Positions 19,092 through 30,599 of a stretch of DNA of 64,000 bases are shown piece by piece; position 1 is the stretch's first letter; each line of letters opens with the position of its first letter. A model generated the notes under the pieces. That model was given only the letters and a program-made list of their open reading frames with translations. It was not told where the DNA came from and did not search any database. The position numbers and the translations under genes were made by a program. This DNA comes from Novipirellula caenicola (GTDB lineage Bacteria > Planctomycetota > Planctomycetia > Pirellulales > Pirellulaceae): assembly GCF_039545035.1 (NCBI RefSeq), contig NZ_BAABRO010000016.1, positions 91,765 through 155,764 on the forward strand. The letters run 5' to 3'.

Positions 19092-20699
19092 ATGCCCTTA
19101 TCTCTGATCTGTCCTCGCTGTAGTAAGTCCGTGTCGATCCCAGATCGTTCGGCCGGACAGCGTGTCTCGTGTCCTCATTGTGCTACCGCGTTTCTGGCTC
19201 CCGGTTTAAGTGCAACGACCAGCGATGATGCCGACGATTGGTTGACGCTGGACACCGATCCCGTTCCAGCGAATCCACTTTCCGCGGGGCCCAGCGAAAA
19301 GAACCCACCGCGACGATCGGATCGCTCCAGCGACAATGTTCGCGATGACGACGATTCTCAGCCCGACGACGATTTGTTGCTCGGAGAGTTTGCTGCCGAG
19401 TTGGACGAGTTTGCTTCGACGGTGGAATCGGTCCCCAAGCCGAAATCGGCAAGCATCGACGACGGAGATGATCCGTTTGTCCTTCGCCCGGCGCTGTCTC
19501 GGCCGCCCGTCGGAGCGCCACGGCCTGCCCCGGTTCTCCCCACCCCGGTCAATCCCCCTTCGGCGTCCTCCGCTAAAGACAATTCCGCAAACGACGATGA
19601 TGTGATCGAACTTGGCGACGAGAACATCGTCGGTGACGAGATGGACCTGGCTGCCGAATTGGGAACCAAGCCGGCGGCGGTGGAATACGCCACCGAGTAC
19701 CGCGTGCAATGTTTGACCTGCGGATCGCAGCGGATGGTCCACGCCAGCCAAGCGGGAAAGACGATCAAGTGCAATGATTGCCATTCTCCGATCCGAGTCC
19801 GTCAGCCTCCGCGGGTGCCCAAAAAGGTCGTGATCGACATCGACAACGCCGCTACGTTTGCCTTCGAGGCGTCGCAGGTTTCGTCGTCCGATCGCCGCTC
19901 GGATCCCTACCGTAAATCCGCTCAGCAATTGCTTGACGAAGCATCGCGAGTCGAAGAACGGGTACAAAAACATGACGACGACATCCCCAGCATCAGCGGA
20001 TGGCTGGCGGACATCTTTGGTATTTTTCGTGACCTTGGCGTGCTCGCTCACTGGGTCGCATTGTCGCTGATCGCATCGGTCCCCGCGATCGTGGTCTTGG
20101 CATCGGAAGTCCGCGTTTTACAGATTGCCTTGGTGCCGGCGGGAATCGTGTTCGGATTGGTGGTGGTCAGTTGTGGCTTCGCCATCCTGCAGTCGATTGC
20201 CAACGGAGAAGACAAGGTCAGCGAATGGCCTGTGTTCGATCCGATGGGGTGGCTCGAGAATTTGATCGAGGTGTTCTCTGCTGCCGGCTTTGCCATCATT
20301 CCCGTCTACGGGCTCGCTCAATTTGTGTTTGGGCAATCGTTGCTTACCGCCGCACTGACGATGCTGTCGCTGTACATCTTCTTTCCCTTTGTGTTGCTGT
20401 CGATGCTCGATAGCAACAGTCCGTTGACGCCGTTTTCAGCCGAAGTGGCCCGCAGTGTGACCCGCGCCCAAGAGGCTTGGGGAGGACTTTATTTCACTGC
20501 CGCGATTATGTTTTTTGCCTTATTCTTGACTTATGCCGTTTCCTCGACGTTGCCCTCGCCGGTTGCAGCGGTGGGAGGCATCTTTTTGACCGTGGGAATG
20601 GCATTCGTTTACTTTGCCATGATCGGCCGGTTGGCCTATGCCATTGGACAAGAAGTCAGTGAACCGCCTACGACCAAAACAAGCGACCAAGCAAAGTAG
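19092..20699 (+). CDS. Zinc-ribbon (MJ0042-type) membrane protein
   Basis: 535 residues from ATG 19092. Starts with a CPRC...CPHC zinc ribbon (residues 8-30, ICPRCSKSVSIPDRSAGQRV), a module common in planctomycete proteins; a second CxxC pair (CLTCGS, CNDCHS) lies near 210-230. Between them is an acidic, low-complexity linker. The C-terminal 220 residues hold several membrane segments (near 330-390 and 410-530). It may be a membrane sensor or assembly protein, but no catalytic motif is visible. Function unknown. Confidence 0.8.
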   Translation: MPLSLICPRCSKSVSIPDRSAGQRVSCPHCATAFLAPGLSATTSDDADDWLTLDTDPVPANPLSAGPSEKNPPRRSDRSSDNVRDDDDSQPDDDLLLGEFAAELDEFASTVESVPKPKSASIDDGDDPFVLRPALSRPPVGAPRPAPVLPTPVNPPSASSAKDNSANDDDVIELGDENIVGDEMDLAAELGTKPAAVEYATEYRVQCLTCGSQRMVHASQAGKTIKCNDCHSPIRVRQPPRVPKKVVIDIDNAATFAFEASQVSSSDRRSDPYRKSAQQLLDEASRVEERVQKHDDDIPSISGWLADIFGIFRDLGVLAHWVALSLIASVPAIVVLASEVRVLQIALVPAGIVFGLVVVSCGFAILQSIANGEDKVSEWPVFDPMGWLENLIEVFSAAGFAIIPVYGLAQFVFGQSLLTAALTMLSLYIFFPFVLLSMLDSNSPLTPFSAEVARSVTRAQEAWGGLYFTAAIMFFALFLTYAVSSTLPSPVAAVGGIFLTVGMAFVYFAMIGRLAYAIGQEVSEPPTTKTSDQAK

Positions 20700-20829
20700 T
20701 TCGGCACGGATCGTGTCGCCCCCTACGTCGTGAAAGCGAAGCAAACCGAGTCATCCAAGAACCGCGTGCAATCCACAGGCGGCTTGTCATTGTTGTCCCC
20801 CACACAACCCTGAGTGCGATTAATTAGCA

Positions 20830-21894
20830 ATGCCAAAGATGGCCCCCTACCCTAACGGCGATACGGAACCGGTGGCGACCGAGTTGCCTCATGCGTCGGT
20901 GCCGATTGGCAAACTGTGGGGGCATCCATTGGCGTTGTCGTATTGGGTGCTGTTTGCCACCGCTGCGATCGCGGGAGTGATCACGATTGTGGGAAGCGGA
21001 CCTGGCAACCAAGACCTGGCACTCGCTTCCCTGGTGGGTTCGGTCGTTTGGATCGTTGGATGGTTCATTCAAGCGGTCATCTATGCGGGGTTTGCGGTTC
21101 GCCGCGACGTCGTGCTCTCATTTAGTTTGGTCGGCATCGGATGGCATCAAGGCGCGATGACCGCCAAGCGAACCTCGTCCGCGGCAATTGCGACACTTGC
21201 GGCGCTCGTTGGCGTCGGAGCAGGGTTGATTGCGATCGCAAAGTCCACCGAGGCTGCTGCCTCGGTGGACGACGCAGGACTGTTCGCGATTCCTGGGCTG
21301 GGGATGACGCCCGCGGATTCGATGCTGCACTTTTCGGGGTGGCTGTTCTGGCTGCAAGCGGTGGGACAACTCTACCCGCTGCGGATGACGTTAGGGCGTC
21401 ATTTGATTGCATCGCTGATAGTCACGGTCGGTCCCAAATTGTCGCCGGCGGTCGCCGCCATTCTGCTGCACCGCATGTTATTAGGGATCAGTCTTCTGAT
21501 GGTCGGTGTCGCGATCGCGACGATGCGGTTCGATCAACCGCTGATCATGCCACGTTGGCCATTATTCTTGTTGCTAGCATTTGCATTGATTCGAACGGCT
21601 AGCGTGGCAAGGTCGCGGCAGCTGATTGAGTCGTTGTGGGAGCGATCGGTGGAATTGGAATCGGGCGAAGAGCTGCCACCGCCTGACCGGCTTCGCGAGC
21701 GGCTGTGGGGATGGTTCGCCCGTCGGCGAGCGCGGCGAGCGTTACAACGCGAGCATGATGAAGCCGTTGACGCCACCAAACTGGACCAGATCCTCGAGCG
21801 GTTACACGATCAGGGGCCTGATTCGCTGAGTCACCAGGACCGGGTGATTTTGAAGCGAGTCAGCGAATCGCTTAAGAAACACCGCAATTCCTAG
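20830..21894 (+). CDS. Putative catalytically dead site-2-protease-like membrane protein
   Basis: 354 residues. About five membrane segments in the first 260 residues, then a charged soluble tail ending in LDQILERLHDQGPDSLSHQD, which resembles the short C-terminal motif seen in rhomboid and M50 proteins. By eye the membrane core follows the S2P (peptidase M50) plan: FIQAVIYAGFAVRRDV sits where active enzymes have HExxH plus VAR, and LQAVGQLYPLRMTLGRHL sits where they have NLLP...DGG. All metal ligands are replaced. If the alignment holds, this is a pseudo-protease that could bind but not cut membrane substrates. The alternative is an unrelated membrane protein. Confidence 0.7.
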   Translation: MPKMAPYPNGDTEPVATELPHASVPIGKLWGHPLALSYWVLFATAAIAGVITIVGSGPGNQDLALASLVGSVVWIVGWFIQAVIYAGFAVRRDVVLSFSLVGIGWHQGAMTAKRTSSAAIATLAALVGVGAGLIAIAKSTEAAASVDDAGLFAIPGLGMTPADSMLHFSGWLFWLQAVGQLYPLRMTLGRHLIASLIVTVGPKLSPAVAAILLHRMLLGISLLMVGVAIATMRFDQPLIMPRWPLFLLLAFALIRTASVARSRQLIESLWERSVELESGEELPPPDRLRERLWGWFARRRARRALQREHDEAVDATKLDQILERLHDQGPDSLSHQDRVILKRVSESLKKHRNS

Positions 21895-22015
21895 AACCTC
21901 TGCTCGGCAGCGGCGACCGGGGTTTTGCTGGAACCCGATTTCTTTGTAAGCTGTAAAAAACGAAAATAATACGCGTGAATACGCTCTTGATAGAACAACG
22001 GGATAGGATGCTCTT

Positions 22016-22762
22016 ATGATTGTTGCTGCTTCGACAGAATGTTGGCCCGAAATGGAATTACGCGAAGCAATCGAAGTGCTCCAGGATTTGGAGTTCACTG
22101 CCGTTGAAATCGCGCTTCACGAATCGGGAAAGATCAAACCGAGCGACTTGGTGACCGACGTCGATCGGGCGGCGCAGATTCTGCGAAGCTCGCACCGCAT
22201 GGATATCTCGGGATACAGTGTCCAGCTCGCATCGACTGGCGACCAGCACTACGCTGATTTCAAAGAGATCTGTCGCATTGCCAAAGCGACCAAGGTGGTC
22301 AACATCACCGTCCCATCGGCTGAGCTTGGAACCCCGTTTAACGAAGAAGTGGAACACCTTCAAAAGTTGGTCAAGGTTGCCGAAACCGAAGGCGCCCGAG
22401 TGGCGGTTCGCTGCCAATTAGGGTGTTTAAGCGAAGACCCCGATACATTGATGGTGTTGTGCAACAACGTCGACGGACTGGGGGTGACCTTTGACCCCAG
22501 CGTCTATATCGCGGGCAAAGCGAACACCAAGAACTTGGACAAGATTTTGAAGTTCGTTTGCAATGTCCATCTTCGCGACACACGTCCTGATGCATTCCAA
22601 GTCAGCGTGGGACAAGGCGAGGTGGATTACGGAAAATTGGTGACCCAATTGGAACGTGAGAAGTACGACCGCGCGTTGACGGTGCACATGTCGCCGATCG
22701 AAGGGCTCGATCATCGTGTGGAACTGCGAAAGCTACGCCGTTTGCTCGAAACGTTGATCTAG
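22016..22762 (+). CDS. Sugar phosphate isomerase/epimerase-like TIM-barrel protein
   Basis: 248 residues. Fits the xylose-isomerase-like TIM barrel family: alternating strands and helices, a metal-site-like segment VNITVPSAELGTP, GVTFDPSVYIAG, VCNVHLRDTRPDAFQVSVGQGEVDY and a C-terminal ALTVHMSP. Typical members bind a divalent metal and isomerise or epimerise sugars or inositols. Substrate not predictable. Single gene, convergent with the glycoside hydrolase across a perfect hairpin at 22783. Confidence 0.75.
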   Translation: MIVAASTECWPEMELREAIEVLQDLEFTAVEIALHESGKIKPSDLVTDVDRAAQILRSSHRMDISGYSVQLASTGDQHYADFKEICRIAKATKVVNITVPSAELGTPFNEEVEHLQKLVKVAETEGARVAVRCQLGCLSEDPDTLMVLCNNVDGLGVTFDPSVYIAGKANTKNLDKILKFVCNVHLRDTRPDAFQVSVGQGEVDYGKLVTQLEREKYDRALTVHMSPIEGLDHRVELRKLRRLLETLI

Positions 22763-22782
22763 TCGCGTCGCACCATTCGATC

Positions 22783-22803
22783 CGCCGCATCACGCATGCG
22801 GCG
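22783..22803. terminator. Bidirectional hairpin between convergent genes
   Basis: CGCCGCAT pairs perfectly with ATGCGGCG across five bases in the 66-base gap between two converging genes. No T tract on either side, so it is a terminator-like hairpin by position. Confidence 0.45.
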
Positions 22804-22828
22804 TCATCGAGGGTGAGACGCATTTCGC

Positions 22829-25066
<2,238 letters not shown>

Positions 25067-25552
25067 GGCTTCAACTTGTTTCGGACGCGTTGCATCGGGA
25101 AGTTTTGAGGATCACTTTAACTGAAGCATCTTAATTTACCAGCAATCGCAAGTCACTTGGACGATCGCCCGTAGCGAAAGTCGCCAACGACTTTCGTTTC
25201 ATTGCGTATGCCCTCCGAAACTGAGGCACGAGTTTAGCTATGACCTGAAAATGCTCGCCGCGTTGACCGTCATCCCTGACCGCCTTCACATCCTGGTCAT
25301 CCCTATCTGTCTCTTGAACATCGCCGCGATGAACGCGTTGTTCGGCCAATGGTGGTCTGCCACCGATGACGCCGATGTTAGCCAGCCTTGATTGCTTGTG
25401 ATGTCACCTAGTCTCTATTCGCCACTGCGGCCCCACCCTCGCAGCGATGGCTGTTAGAATGATCGGTCCGTTCGTGACGCGTGTGCCCTGCTGTGAACCA
25501 AACGTCATGATTCAGCTGGATTGTTTATCTGAACTGTTCGCTTTACCTCGTT
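25067..25552. other. Intergenic region with a perfect hairpin, no supported gene
   Basis: About 485 bases. A perfect hairpin at 25175-25196 (CGAAAGTCG with CGACTTTCG, loop CCAA) is preceded by CCCGTAGCGAAAGTCGC, which closely matches CCCGTAGCGGAAGTCGC at 49106-49122. The remainder has short open frames (for example 25251-25391) without recognisable content. It holds the promoter of the glycoside hydrolase and of the next plus-strand pair. Confidence 0.5.
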
Positions 25553-26299
25553 TTGTCGGATTACTGTTTGTTTGCGACGAGCTCACGACCGCTTCGGCTG
25601 ATCCGCATCACGCTGTTGCTCGCAGCCATCCTCGGCGTGGCGGGATCGATTGGATATAGCCGGCAACTGGCTCGGCTCCGCCACACGCACGCGGAGTTGC
25701 GCGAGCAGGTGGGATTGTTAGACGTCGAAGATCCGACGAAGGTGGCCATCGCGTCTGTTTCTTACTTGCAGGAGGATATCCCGCCGGGGGTGGACCAAGC
25801 GTATGTGTGGCAATACCGCATCCACATTCCGGCGAACTATGGTCAGCGTTATAAAACTCAGCGTGGATTGGTGACGGCGGATTCGCCACGCGGTCGTGGC
25901 AGTTCGGGTGGAAGTTGGAGCGGTTCAAATTCCCAAGCCGAGGAAGTGCTTGTGACGATCGCACTGATTCACGCCGACGGCAAATGGATGTTCTGTCGCA
26001 CTACCGGAGGCAGTTCCAGTACGGCGACCATGCCTGACGAATTCGTAATCGATGCACTTGAGGATCTCGTCATCGACGTGCCGGTAACGCCCGAACAGGC
26101 CACCCGTACTTTTGAAATCGACGAGGCAATCTGTTTGTTTCGACTGCGTGAAAAGAGTCTTGCAAAGAAGCGAAATGGCGATCCCGAGGCCGACTTGTAT
26201 CCAGGACTCGTGGTCTACCTCTACAGCGACAAACACAGCGACGCCTTTGACACTTGGGCTCGCGGAAAGGCCGGATCGATGCAGGAAGCCATGCCATGA
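25553..26299 (+). CDS. Hypothetical membrane-anchored protein
   Basis: 248 residues with a probable TTG start; the frame is closed by a stop at 25508, and no ATG is available, so the exact start is uncertain. One membrane segment (about 17-34) followed by a coiled-coil-like stretch (LARLRHTHAELREQV) and a mostly beta extracytoplasmic domain with a Gly/Ser-rich insertion (RGRGSSGGSWSGS). Its stop overlaps the start of the next gene by four bases, so the two are translationally coupled. No family recognised. Confidence 0.7.
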   Translation: MSDYCLFATSSRPLRLIRITLLLAAILGVAGSIGYSRQLARLRHTHAELREQVGLLDVEDPTKVAIASVSYLQEDIPPGVDQAYVWQYRIHIPANYGQRYKTQRGLVTADSPRGRGSSGGSWSGSNSQAEEVLVTIALIHADGKWMFCRTTGGSSSTATMPDEFVIDALEDLVIDVPVTPEQATRTFEIDEAICLFRLREKSLAKKRNGDPEADLYPGLVVYLYSDKHSDAFDTWARGKAGSMQEAMP

Positions 26300-28044
26300 A
26301 CCGATCGGATTTGTGCACGCAGGTGCAATCAGATGAGTCGACAGGCAGCGAACCGGTGGCACCTGCGGCAGTTAATCGCCGATGGATGCGATTTGGGTTA
26401 CTCGAGTTGCTGTTGTTGACCACCGTGGTCGCGACGTGGTTGCCCGTTATCTTTGCTCGGCGTCAAATTCCGATGCTCGAGTCCGAGATTGAGACGATGC
26501 GGTATGCGACTACTCAATTGATCATTCTTGACGACCAGAAACTAAATGTTCGCTCGTTGCCAAGTATTTGGAACCATATCAACAGTTGGCGATGCCATGT
26601 GCCCGCAGGTTCTGATTTGGAATTGAGGTTGGCCACCGAATCAATCAATGGGGTTGGGTTCCCTGCAGACTACAAAGCCGTTGCCTTGCCCGACGGAGAG
26701 CATGTCATTCATTTAAAGTGTACGAAGGATGCCGCGGGGCACCACAGTAAAGTGTTCATTGATGACGAGTTGGTGTTACAACAACATCATCCTGTGACGT
26801 GGATCGAGTCCTATGGCAGTTCAAGTACTGGCAGCGTCTCACGTCAATCGAAGGCGTATCCATTGGACGTGCCGCTCAAGATCAAGGTACAACGTTACTC
26901 GCTCAAGCATCCGCTGAAAAAGTACGGATCGATGGACGTGCCCGATGTCTACGACAGTAAAGGGAATTGTCTCTGGATTTCGCCTGCGTCTACTGTTCCC
27001 ACGCCATCGCCTCGGTTCTACCTGCCACAGGAGCGGCACGGGCACGAAGGCATCGGGCATCGCGAAGGGATCAAGGTGGTCCGAGCCCATCGATCGAACT
27101 TGGTTGGATTGATTGGCGTTGTGCCGTCGCTACGTTCGGTCATGGGGGACGACCTAGGAGGGTACCCGTATTGTCCGCTGGGCATCTCGGTCCGCCCTAT
27201 CCTGGAGCGCGATGTGTCCGCTGCTGAAATCCCCGAAGCCCAAGCAAATCTTTCGGATGGGATTCCTGTTTCACTGCGGGAATCGATCGTCCCGCCCACG
27301 CAATACGACGAAAGCTATTCGCGTGAATTGATTAGCGAGAATGCGATTCAGCAAGATGGTACGACGATGCGGATCTTTGCGCACTTTAAACCTTTTCCAT
27401 CGGGAGCCAAACCGATTGTGGAAATCATCTTTGATGCGGCCCACCCCGATCGGGTCGGCTTTCTGCCCCACGCCGCTCCTGATAGCCCGCCGCTGAAAGC
27501 GTGCCAATTGGTGACGCGTTTTGATGCAAAATTTCATTGGCGTGAAATCGAAATGTTGGCTGATACTCAGGACGCTTCCAGCGAGTTGAGCAATCTGTCG
27601 CGTGAACCACTCTCCGTATTCTATGCCGATATCGATTTTGCAACGCTTGCAGGTGACCGCGGAGCGGTTGCTGAACCGTTTGGATGGCGAAGGTTACCGG
27701 TGAATCGGCTGCCGCGAATCGCTGTGCCTGAAAGTCAACGCGAAATGACTCGATTAAGTTTGACGACGGATGTGGCCGACTCAACAAAGTTAGCGTACCC
27801 ACCAGGACTGAGTCGTCATTGGCAATACGAAGGCATACCGAATCGGCAAGTTTGGTGGCTGCCAACCGCTGATGTCCAAAAGCAAGACGGAATCAAGGTC
27901 GAGATTCAGGGTGGAGCCGAATACCCGCAAACCACGCTCCCGATTCCCGGCGGCCCTGCGATTCAGAATGTTCGCATCACGGTGCCAATGCCGGCGAAGA
28001 GCCCCGTATGGCTAGAGATCGCCGCCGAGCCAGAAGTCAACTAG
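26296..28044 (+). CDS. Hypothetical membrane-anchored protein, partner of the upstream gene
   Basis: 582 residues from ATG 26296, which overlaps the upstream stop (ATGA). One membrane segment near residues 32-54 (FGLLELLLLTTVVATWLPVI), then a helix and a large extracytoplasmic part without a known domain. The same topology as its upstream partner suggests a pair acting together at the cell envelope. Followed by the repeat region at 28049. Confidence 0.72.
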   Translation: MNRSDLCTQVQSDESTGSEPVAPAAVNRRWMRFGLLELLLLTTVVATWLPVIFARRQIPMLESEIETMRYATTQLIILDDQKLNVRSLPSIWNHINSWRCHVPAGSDLELRLATESINGVGFPADYKAVALPDGEHVIHLKCTKDAAGHHSKVFIDDELVLQQHHPVTWIESYGSSSTGSVSRQSKAYPLDVPLKIKVQRYSLKHPLKKYGSMDVPDVYDSKGNCLWISPASTVPTPSPRFYLPQERHGHEGIGHREGIKVVRAHRSNLVGLIGVVPSLRSVMGDDLGGYPYCPLGISVRPILERDVSAAEIPEAQANLSDGIPVSLRESIVPPTQYDESYSRELISENAIQQDGTTMRIFAHFKPFPSGAKPIVEIIFDAAHPDRVGFLPHAAPDSPPLKACQLVTRFDAKFHWREIEMLADTQDASSELSNLSREPLSVFYADIDFATLAGDRGAVAEPFGWRRLPVNRLPRIAVPESQREMTRLSLTTDVADSTKLAYPPGLSRHWQYEGIPNRQVWWLPTADVQKQDGIKVEIQGGAEYPQTTLPIPGGPAIQNVRITVPMPAKSPVWLEIAAEPEVN

Positions 28045-28048
28045 CGTC

Positions 28049-28123
28049 TACTCTCATCATAGGGACATAGCATTTTGTTGACTTGGTGTTTTGTACTCTC
28101 AGATTAGGGACATAGCACTTTGT
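28049..28123 (+). repeat. Two 30-bp direct repeats containing GGGACATAGCA
   Basis: Copies at 28049-28078 and 28094-28123 share TACTCTCA, TAGGGACATAGCA and TTTGT with four differences; a partial third TAGCACTTTGT follows at 28126. The core GGGACATAGC occurs in the opposite orientation upstream of the transposase gene (about 29501-29517, minus strand) and as GGGGACAGAGC before the second transposase copy at 63700-63710. The copies therefore flank the transposase-like gene as inverted ends. Confidence 0.65.
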
Positions 28124-28332
28124 CGTAGCACTTTGTCGGAGTAACTTCCTTCACCCTGATAGACTGGGCATTGGCAAATCGGCGAATCTTTGGCGAGGTT
28201 CGACTTCAATTTGATGCAATTCGCGTCTTCACTAACGCTGTGAAGCAAGAAAGTTAGTGACGGGGCGCAACATCATTTATCGGAGAGGACTATCCGCTCG
28301 CTGCAACAAAAAGAGAAAAAGGCAAGTACCCG

Positions 28333-29415
28333 CTAAGCCAGCGTGGTTAGTAGTTCGCGTGCCCGTCGCCGCAAATGATAGCGGCGGTGCGTGCGATGAC
28401 TTCGCATCGAATCCACACACTCCGGTCGCCCGGCCACCGTGCAAAACAACTTGCCAAAGTCGGTGACTAATTCGCACCATGAGGCCGCGTCTAGTCCCAA
28501 TCGCTTCAGTACCGGAGGCACGTTGGCAGGAGTCCGCCCACGTTTGCCCGGCGCCACCTGTCGAGCCGTCCAGTCGAGCATTTGAAGATAGTCTTCAAGC
28601 GACATCGCCAGAAAACCTTTGTCACTGCAACGCTGGCCAGATTCGCTCTCGCAGGGGCCGATCGGATCGGATTGCACATCGATCTTCAGCGGAGCAAGGA
28701 AGCGGTCCATTGCGTTGCTCTGAACCGTTGAGCTCGGTTCGTCCCCGCCGGTCACATCCTGCGGAGCAGTGGTGATTGCTCGGATTCGCCGCTGCACCGA
28801 AGTGTGATCGCTCTGTTCGAGCGTTTCGGCCATCGCAGCTCGAATCGGATTGAGGTCTACGTAGGCGGCGCAAGCCAGAAGCGACGCTTCGTCAGCAATC
28901 CGAGTCGCACGGAAGCGATCTTGGAAAAAATGTCCCGATTCTTCGTCCTCCTGGTTGGCCCGCATGGCGACACGTTGGCAGAGCAGTCGCATCCACCAAC
29001 TGATGCTGCTGAGTCGCTTGCGAATCTCGCCGCATTTGTCCGGACATCCCGCGATCGACTGAATTTCGGGTTCTGTCGGCGGCATCGGCAACCCATCAGC
29101 ACTGCGGCGATGCGGACAAATCATCATCCATCGCCGGGCCACCTCTTTGTCATTCCAAGTAGCAACCACATCCGGGCGAGAGCGAAGAATCAAGTGGAAA
29201 TGTGTCGAGAGAATCGCGAAGCCTAGTAAATCTACGCCAAACGCGGCTGCAAATTGAATCAATCGCTGTTCAATCCAAACTTTGCGATGATCAAAGTTTT
29301 TTCCTGAGATTGGATCGTCGCCCATCAAGAAGCATCGCCGGACGGTGCGATTATAAGTGTGAGCGATCGCGATTTCATCGGGATCGAAGACTTCCGAGCG
29401 TGCCAAGCGGACCAT
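28333..29415 (-). CDS. REP-associated tyrosine transposase-like (RAYT) protein
   Basis: 360 residues from ATG 29415, set by comparison with the second copy at 63802: both have GAGGTGTGTG directly before ATG. HUH-type Y1 nuclease fold: the metal motif HFH at residues 72-74 (STHFHLILR) and the family tail SGHFFQDRFRATRI, ACAAYVDLNPIRAAM. In the helix that normally carries the catalytic tyrosine (QRY), this protein reads CQRVAMRAN, so the tyrosine appears to be lost. Flanked by GGGACATAGC repeats. It may handle the repeats or be domesticated. Intact frame, no insertion or stop. Confidence 0.82.
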   Translation of the reverse strand: MVRLARSEVFDPDEIAIAHTYNRTVRRCFLMGDDPISGKNFDHRKVWIEQRLIQFAAAFGVDLLGFAILSTHFHLILRSRPDVVATWNDKEVARRWMMICPHRRSADGLPMPPTEPEIQSIAGCPDKCGEIRKRLSSISWWMRLLCQRVAMRANQEDEESGHFFQDRFRATRIADEASLLACAAYVDLNPIRAAMAETLEQSDHTSVQRRIRAITTAPQDVTGGDEPSSTVQSNAMDRFLAPLKIDVQSDPIGPCESESGQRCSDKGFLAMSLEDYLQMLDWTARQVAPGKRGRTPANVPPVLKRLGLDAASWCELVTDFGKLFCTVAGRPECVDSMRSHRTHRRYHLRRRARELLTTLA

Positions 29416-29570
29416 CACACACCTCACCCAGATTGAAGGGACCAGCAACGTCACCAAAGGAATCCTTCCCCTCGTCGGACGCAAAGTCAACCCCCGAAAA
29501 ACAAGCTATGTCCCCAGGCGGATGATGTCACCAGGAGATGGCTGTTGGGGGTTTGCTGGCTGCGGAATGG

Positions 29571-30527
29571 TTAGGTCACACCGCGAAGACCTTCTTCGAC
29601 TTGCGGCAGATCGTCAAGCGATTCGAGTTCGAAGAGCGTCAAGAATCGCTCGGTCGGGTAATAGTGCGGGACCGCGCGGCCGCCTTCCTCAGGAATTTTA
29701 CGTTCGATGCTGAGAAGTTGGCGACGCACAAGTTGGTTTAGCAGCGGACCACATTCACGGCCACGTTGGTCTTGAACCTTTTGAGCGGTAATGCCGGGTT
29801 GGTAGACAACAAGCGCCAAGACCTCGATCGCGGCTTGGGCGAGTTTTGCTTCGCGGATCTTGCCCAAAAATGATCGTTTGACATTCTCGACCTCCGGTGA
29901 GATCGTCATCCGGTAACCTTGGTCGTCGCGAACGATACGCAGCGCCTGGTCGGCTTCGCGATAAGACTGATTCAGCTTTGCGATCAACTCGACCACTTCT
30001 TCGGGAGTGACCTCACGCATCAACGAGGCGAGACGTTGCTCAGTAATCAGCTTGTTTTCAGGGTGCCCAATAAACAACGCCCCTTCGATGATGGCCTCGG
30101 GTGTTACTAGCTCGTCTTCTTCAGGCTCTGCCTCATCCTCGAGTGCCGCGTCGAGTTCGTCTTCGGACGATGCGTTCGCCGCGTCGGTGGCCTCTTCGCT
30201 GGGAGCAAAGGCTTCGGGATCATGCTTGGCCGCGGCTCGCGCATAGGCCGCTCCGAGATCATCCAGCGACAGTTCTTCGCCGTCGTCGTTCCACAGCTCG
30301 TCACCCGTTTCTGCCGCGTTATCATCCTCCGCATCATCATCCTCCGCATCATCATCCCCTCGCGTCCGGTGGTCACTGCCCGCGGCCTCGTCGCTGGTTT
30401 CTAGTTCGCCGTTCTCTATCTCTAGCTCATTGGTTTCTAGTTCATCGTTCGGTACTTCCGGTACTTCGCCCGCCAGCTGCGCATCATCTTCGGCTGGTTC
30501 GTCGACATCCTTGTTAGGGTCCACCAT
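29571..30527 (-). CDS. scpB: Segregation and condensation protein B
   Basis: 318 residues. The C-terminal half (about 140-310) is ScpB: two winged-helix domains with LVTPEAIIEGALFIGHPE, AALEVLALVVYQPG-like AAIEVLALVVYQPGITA, RGRECGPLLNQLVRRQLL and FLTLFELESLDDLPQ. Works with SMC and ScpA in chromosome condensation. The first 140 residues are extremely acidic with DDDAEDDDAEDD-type repeats and are absent from usual ScpB (about 180-200 residues). ScpA is not adjacent. Same strand as, and 72 bases before, the kinase gene. Confidence 0.9.
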   Translation of the reverse strand: MVDPNKDVDEPAEDDAQLAGEVPEVPNDELETNELEIENGELETSDEAAGSDHRTRGDDDAEDDDAEDDNAAETGDELWNDDGEELSLDDLGAAYARAAAKHDPEAFAPSEEATDAANASSEDELDAALEDEAEPEEDELVTPEAIIEGALFIGHPENKLITEQRLASLMREVTPEEVVELIAKLNQSYREADQALRIVRDDQGYRMTISPEVENVKRSFLGKIREAKLAQAAIEVLALVVYQPGITAQKVQDQRGRECGPLLNQLVRRQLLSIERKIPEEGGRAVPHYYPTERFLTLFELESLDDLPQVEEGLRGVT

Positions 30528-30599
30528 TGTGTTTCCTGTTGCAAGCCTGCGAGGGGAACTTCTTTTGGATTGAAGTGTATCAGTTCCGCGAGTGAAAGA

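Noticed and set aside
28049..28140. CRISPR array
   Set aside because: Only two 30-bp repeats with a 15-base gap and no cas genes; better explained as repeats of the transposase locus.
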